Part shown: piece after piece, positions 61,198-64,000 of the stretch
Layout: every line of letters starts with the position of its first letter
Numbering within the stretch: position 1 is the stretch's first letter
Assembly (NCBI GenBank): GCA_031835245.1
Contig: JAVKOQ010000030.1
Location: 62,001 to 126,000, forward strand
Reading direction: 5' to 3'
Source of the DNA: Balamuthia mandrillaris
Lineage: Eukaryota > Discosea > Longamoebia > Balamuthiidae
Length of the DNA: 64,000 nucleotides
Notes under the pieces: generated by a model
Told to the model about the DNA's origin: nothing
Database searches by the model: none
The model's input: only the letters and a program-made list of their open reading frames with translations
Made by a program: the position numbers and the translations under genes

Positions 61198-63205
61198 TTA
61201 GTTGCCAAAGTTTACAGTTTGTCTTCTGCTTCCACTCATCTCAGAAAGCTTGGTGCTCTTTCTCTTGGAGTAAACAAGAAACGCTGCAACCAGAGCGCCA
61301 CCGGCCAACAAGCAAAGAAGAGATAACGAAATGGACAATCCCAAGATAAGTTGCCTTTCCGTCGTCGTCATCATCGCCATCGGACTTTCCTTGCCCTTCT
61401 TCGTCTGTATATCCATCTCCATCCTCTGTGGCTTCATCTACCGCTCCGTCTTCATTCGCAGTGCTCAGTAAAATGGATATGTCTATGCAGATAAACCATC
61501 AGTCCAACTGTAAAGAAGAGAAGAAAGAACAAAAGAAAGAAGAAGAAGAAGAAGAAGAAGAAGAAGAAGAAGAAGAAGAAGAAGAAGAAGAAGAGAAGAA
61601 GAAAGAAGAAGAAGAAGAAGAAGAAGAAGAACAAGAAGAAGAAGAACAAGAAGAAATAAGAAGAAGAAGAAGAAGAACAAGAAGAAGAGAACGAAAAGAA
61701 GAAGAACAAGAAGAAGAAGAACAAGAAGAAGAAGAAGAACAAGAAGAAGAACAACAAGAAGAAGAAGAACAAGAAAAAGAAGAAGAAGAACAAGAAGAAC
61801 AACAACAACAACAACAAGAAGAAGAGGAAGGAAGAAGGGAAGAATTAAATAACCAGGATCGTAGAGGACTTGTCTGCCGCCAGGAATGTCGATTTCCAAG
61901 AAGAAGGAGCGGTTGGTGTAGCTGTTGTAATCGTAGCTGAAATCCGTTTCTTCGAAGCCCCACTCCTCCTCTGCCCGTACATAACGTGACACAGAAGGTG
62001 GGTCCACCACAGAGAAGTTGCACTGTTTTTTTTTAAACCCACAGGAGATGATAAGCGGAAAGGAAGAGAAAGCACAGAAAGAAGATACCGAGGAAGAAGA
62101 AAAAGAAGAAAAAGAAGACGAAGAAGAAAAAGGAGGAGAAGAAGGAGAAAAAGAAGGAACACAGAAGCCAGAATAGGAGGAAGAGGAAAAAACAGAAACC
62201 TGAATGAACTGAACATAGAACTTGTCGATAACAGGACGAATGCGCATTCCCAAGTGATAGGGTCTGTCCGTATCAATGAAGAGCTCCGCGGGGCCTAACA
62301 GAGGAATATATTTGATGTCGTGTGAAAGGGTGACTCTCGTTCCGAGCGTCAGTTGGAAGAACTCGGATGCTGAAGCATTGGCCAGCTGCGCGGGCGATAA
62401 GGCTATGGAGGTGTAGTTCTTCACCAGGAAAGAGATCTTCAGGGACTGGGGATCGACTGTAATGTTTCTGGAGGCTCCACCGGAAGCTCTGGGCCAACAA
62501 CAAAAGAAGGTTAGCAGAGCACAGGGAAGAACAAGAAGAGGAGGTTGAAGAGAAGAACACAAGAAGCAAAAGAAGAACAAGTTTAAGAGGGAAACGAGAC
62601 AGAAGAAGCAATGAAGACAAACAGGCCGAATAACTGACTCATGGACATGGAGAGGAGAGGAGAACGAGGCAAAACTCACCTGAAGTGTCGGCTTTCAACC
62701 GCCTCACCCGTCAAATAAGCCGAGAGAACAAACTCTCCCTCCCCATCTCTTCCCAACCCTCTGGCCTTGAACTCCACCTCGTTCGCGGCCGTTTGCGCCA
62801 CGGTCCAAACCGAGGTGTTGGAGAACAGCACAAACAAAAGTCCCTGGTTTCGCACTGGTTCAGCACGCCGTCCGGTCTGAAACCCCCACAAAAGTCCTCC
62901 AGGAAGCCGGTCAGCTGGAAGTGGAACCAGTACTGCTCCTGGGTGGTGCCGTTCTCGGCCTTGGGGAAAATGAAAAAGCCGAAGCGCTCTCCCTCGAAGC
63001 GCACCTCCATCCTCTCCGAGTGAAGCACGAACGCGGCCTCCTCCTTGCTGACCGGAACGATGGAGCTCAGGTTGAAGCCCACATTGAGGTCTCTTGCTTC
63101 CACCTGATGGATGGTGGAGGTCTCGGCCGCCGTTGCGGCGACAAGAAGCTGCGCCAACAACAACAACAAAAACAACAAAAGGGTCGCAGGGTGGCGCGTC
63201 GTCAT
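61198..63205 (-). CDS. Type I membrane protein with DxDGDG tail motif, paralogue A
   Basis: The first exon starts at ATG 63205 with a signal peptide (LLLFLLLLLAQLLVAATAAE) and an extracellular region (RFEGERFGFFIFPKAENGTT). Later exons, about 62491-62202 and about 62023-61855, add NITVDPQSLKISFLVKNYTS, DTDRPYHLGMRIRPVIDKFY and GFEETDFSYDYNSYTNRSFF. Several N-x-S/T sites fit glycosylation. The last exon (about 61487-61198) has an acidic EDGDGYTDEEGQGKSDGDD stretch resembling a calcium-binding DxDGDGxxD loop. Then come one transmembrane helix (GLSISLSLLCLLAGGALVAA) and a short basic tail ending RQTVNFGN. A very similar last exon occurs at 63605. Two frame changes are needed, near 62893 and near 61350. 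Unknown family and function. Confidence 0.6.
61520..61850 (-). repeat. (GAA)n/(AAC)n repeat in an intron of paralogue A
   Basis: About 330 bp of GAA with AAC and AGA interruptions, TTC on the sense strand, between the exon ending near 61855 and the last exon. The poly-Glu frame on the plus strand and the poly-Leu frame on the minus strand are artefacts of this repeat. Confidence 0.9.
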
Positions 63206-63604
63206 AGTAGAAGGGGTTGGCTGGGTGGGTTAGTCTCGTATGGTCTGGTCAACTGCAAACAAAATGAAGCTCAAACAGAAGCATTACCGGGCAACACCAA
63301 TCCCCATTCTTTGGCCATTGGTTCGCAGGTAATGAGTTAATCATTTCCAGGATGAAGGCAAAGAAGGCGAGAGAATGATCACCCTGCCTACCAGAGCGCC
63401 TCTGCCACACAACACACACTCTCATCCCTGCCATGGGCCACCACAAAACTTCCAACTACCTATGCTTGCGCTTGAGAGCAACGAAGAAGATGGTGAAAAG
63501 CGAGAGAGGCCAAAGAATGTCTTTTCTAAAAAAAAGACTTGGCAACAGCAAACGCTGTGAACCTTTTGGTTTTTGTTATATGTAATGCTCAGAGACTAAT
63601 GTCA
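63206..63604. other. Intergenic region between the two paralogues
   Basis: Holds the 5' flank of paralogue A and the 3' flank of paralogue B, both on the minus strand. No copy of the TGTCGTC motif and no other gene was seen. Confidence 0.4.
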
Positions 63605-64000
63605 TCAGCTCCCAAAGCTTACGCTTTGTCTGTTGCTCACTTTCATCTTGGAAAACACTCGCTTTCTATGCTCCGCATAATAGAGGAATGCAGCTACGGA
63701 GGCGACCACCACGAGGAAACACAGCAGGGACAGCGAAACGGATAATCCCATGACCAGAGCCTCGTCGTCATCGTCGTCATCATTTCTTTGCGGAGAAGCT
63801 CCTGAGCCTGTCTCGTCGGTGTAGCCATCTCCGTCTTCATCCGTATCTCCGTCTTCTGGAGGAGAGCTCAAAAGGATGGACAAATCTGTGGGAGATTGAG
63901 AAAGACGAGAGGAGACGACAGGTAAACAGAGAGAAATATGGAGGATGGAAAACAAGCACCCTGGAATAAAGACAAGAAAATGAAGACGATGGAACGTGCC
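63605..64000 (-). CDS. Type I membrane protein with DxDGDG tail motif, paralogue B (3' end only)
   Basis: The last exon, from an acceptor near 63890 (CTCCCACAG/ATTTG) to 63605, is visible. It encodes DLSILLSSPPEDGDTDEDGD, GYTDETGSGA, an Asp run, a transmembrane helix (LSVSLSLLCFLVVVASVAAF) and a basic tail KMKVSNRQSVSFGS. Alignment by eye to paralogue A shows the same order: SILLS, an acidic DGDGYTDE block, an Asp run, GLS[IV]SLSLLC, and RQ[ST]V[NS]FG at the end. The earlier exons are outside the window or unresolved in 63891-64000. The frame in this exon is unbroken, which gives the template for reading paralogue A. Confidence 0.6.
   Translation of the reverse strand, partial: GTFHRLHFLVFIPGCLFSILHISLCLPVVSSRLSQSPTDLSILLSSPPEDGDTDEDGDGYTDETGSGASPQRNDDDDDDEALVMGLSVSLSLLCFLVVVASVAAFLYYAEHRKRVFSKMKVSNRQSVSFGS

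Noticed and set aside
61428-61940. A plus-strand frame of mostly Glu (about 170 codons)
   Set aside because: It is the antisense of the (TTC)n intron repeat in paralogue A.

Overview
This window is nuclear DNA of a eukaryotic microbe. About 20 protein genes lie on both strands. Nearly all are split by short GT-AG introns, mostly 45-120 bp, which are rich in simple repeats; intergenic gaps run from about 40 to 900 bp. The gene set includes a ROCO (LRR-ROC-COR-kinase-WD40-like) protein, a Kelch/SPRY/ZZ/HECT giant, an F-box beta-helix protein, a permuted papain-like peptidase, TRM13, lipase maturation factor and a PTS2-type acyl-CoA oxidase. This suggests a free-living amoeba, most likely an amoebozoan, rather than a fungus, animal or plant. 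That placement is inference. No rRNA, CRISPR array, retroelement or virus-derived gene was recognised.

Layout. 1-1212: 3' end of a lipase maturation factor (+). 1334-1993: four-helix membrane protein (-). 2808-4167: Cys-motif protein (-). 4530-4612: tRNA-like sequence (-). 5059-7043: FBXO11-like F-box/beta-helix protein (+). 7164-8927: low-complexity single-helix membrane protein (+). 9579-27031: HECT E3 ligase of about 5,100 residues (+). 27073-29914: acyl-CoA oxidase (-). 30171-34034: M1 aminopeptidase (-). 34393-37003: permuted papain-like peptidase (+). 37483-39042: GT90 glycosyltransferase with an in-frame TAA (+). 39392-41454: MNT-type nucleotidyltransferase (+). 41527-42218: Pin1-type WW/PPIase (-). 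42765-43149: small membrane protein (+). 43341-52763: ROCO kinase (-). 53165-54151: unrecognised coiled-coil protein (-). 54439-55021: MAPEG protein (+). 55152-56956: TRM13 (-). 57413-61159: low-complexity N-part plus dual-specificity phosphatase (+; one gene or two). 61198-63205 and 63605-64000: two tandem paralogues of a type I membrane protein (-), the second running off the window.

These genes do not form an operon or one pathway. The themes are ubiquitin-linked turnover (HECT, F-box), signalling (ROCO kinase, phosphatase, Pin1), proteolysis (M1, papain-like), secretory-pathway and membrane functions (LMF, GT90, MAPEG, type I proteins) and peroxisomal beta-oxidation. Two things cut across the window. 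First, a short motif (TGTCGTC or its complement, usually as CATGTCGTC/GACGACATG) recurs in gene-start intergenic regions. Second, intron repeats are mostly pyrimidine-rich on the sense strand. Several genes show apparent one-base frame breaks; the cause (assembly indel, missed intron or real lesion) cannot be settled from sequence alone.
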